From contig NC_040028.1 of the NCBI RefSeq assembly GCF_000972845.2, positions 17,854,871-17,918,870 on the forward strand: a stretch of 64,000 nt of DNA, given 5' to 3'. Positions 63,145 to 64,000 of the stretch are shown here, piece by piece. Position 1 is the first letter of the stretch. Each line of letters starts with the position of its first letter. The notes beneath the pieces were generated by a model. That model ran no database searches. It had not been told where the DNA came from and worked only from the letters and a program-made list of their open reading frames with translations. This stretch comes from Larimichthys crocea. Taxonomy: Eukaryota > Chordata > Actinopteri > Sciaenidae. The translations under genes and the position numbers were made by a program.

Positions 63145-63689
63145 CTTAAAAAGTCCAGGAGACAGAGCAGAGGGAGAATCAGAACAGATTCAGTTTCAGT
63201 GGTTTCCATTTGTATGATTCATTAAACAGGACGCACAAGGCAATTAACAATGACAGAATGGTAGTTTCTAATCTAAAAACTGTGGATTAGTTTCTACTTT
63301 TAATTATTTACAGTACAGCTTCTTCTTCAATCTTAAACAGAGACGTTAACATGAATCCATGTTATCACAATTTTAAATTAAAAGTCTTAAATTATCCTCC
63401 AGTTCATCACACATGCAGTGTATGAATTTAGACCCATGAATACTAACAGTCACATTAAAAGGACTGTTTGTATGAGGTACTTATACACAGTCAGTACAGT
63501 AGACGGCGGTCAGCACGCTCCCAGTTTGGAGAAGCAGAAGTCACTGAAGAGTAAGAGTAAAGCTCTGCTGTGGACGGGTCAGCAGAATGTAGAATATGAT
63601 CACTGCAGTGCACACTTACACACATACTGATGTTTTTCACATTTTTCTGCTGACGCTGTGGAAATCTTTGTGTTGCTGTGAAGTGAAGC

Positions 63690-64000
63690 CAATGTGGAAG
63701 TGACAAAAACTGCAGTTCCTCTAACCACTTGAGGCTGGCTCCAGAAGTGAGTCAGTCTCCAGAAGTCCCCATGTTCAAATGTCCAACTTCACAGCAGAAA
63801 TAAACATGTTTACAGCCTGGTACAAAAAACAGTTTTGGTCTCTGTAGCTAATTTCCCCGTTCATGACAACTGTACTGAGGGTGAATTTATATACAACTCA
63901 CCTGTTCACATTATATTAAGGCTTAAAGTTATGCAGGATTAACAGCGTGGACGCTTTGATTGACAGGTGGATGCTGTTACAGTGGCTTGTTTGACCGCCC
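63690..64000 (+). repeat. Dispersed repeat R1, near-full copy, runs off window
   Basis: Starts about GAAGTGAAGCCAATGTGG, through GAGGCTGGCTCCAGAAGTGA, to GTGGACGCTTTGATTGACAG and beyond. It lies in the me3 intron upstream of the first visible exon. Confidence 0.9.

Overview
This window is nuclear DNA of a teleost fish, probably a percomorph. Every protein-coding gene is vertebrate-type, with short coding exons bounded by GT..AG. The spaces between exons are full of microsatellites, tRNA-derived SINEs, LINE tails, Tc1/mariner remnants and a dispersed repeat that I recall from percomorph genomes. No bacterial, plasmid or viral genes and no CRISPR array were seen.

Layout, left to right. (1) 362-969, + strand: the last two exons of gpr161 (ciliary Hedgehog-pathway GPCR), with broken reading frames, beside a 10-N gap at 213-222. 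(2) 5282-27974, - strand: complete dcaf6, 19 coding exons, a WD40/IQ substrate receptor of the CUL4-DDB1 ubiquitin ligase; intron 1 holds two large CCTA/CTTT arrays. (3) 31183-37005, + strand: complete mpc2, mitochondrial pyruvate carrier subunit. (4) 39188-43058, - strand: complete rpl24, large-subunit ribosomal protein. (5) 44118-49978, + strand: complete cep97, a centriole-capping protein. (6) 54131-57389, + strand: complete nxpe3. (7) 61245-63144, - strand: the last four exons of me3 (mitochondrial NADP-malic enzyme), whose 5' end lies beyond the window.

Intron phases were checked by joining exons. All complete models give an integral number of codons: dcaf6 900 aa, mpc2 131 aa, rpl24 157 aa, cep97 758 aa, nxpe3 583 aa. 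The order gpr161><dcaf6 / mpc2 matches the human 1q24 neighbourhood, and rpl24<>cep97 / nxpe3 matches human 3q12. The fish block joins these two neighbourhoods, with me3 (human 11q14) behind them. The genes do not form one pathway; they are ordinary housekeeping, centrosome/cilium and metabolic genes.

The most unusual structures are regulatory or repetitive. The shared rpl24/cep97 promoter is a two-copy ~470-bp tandem duplication, each copy with a ZNF143-like site, a GTTGCC palindrome resembling an RFX X-box and a smaller palindrome. Six exact MYB-type YAACGG sites lie within 290 bp upstream of nxpe3, beside a candidate 5' exon with a possible upstream ORF. In dcaf6, a phase-preserving 60-nt cassette exon lies next to an inserted TIR transposon that carries a LINE fragment. 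No wholly new gene system was found.
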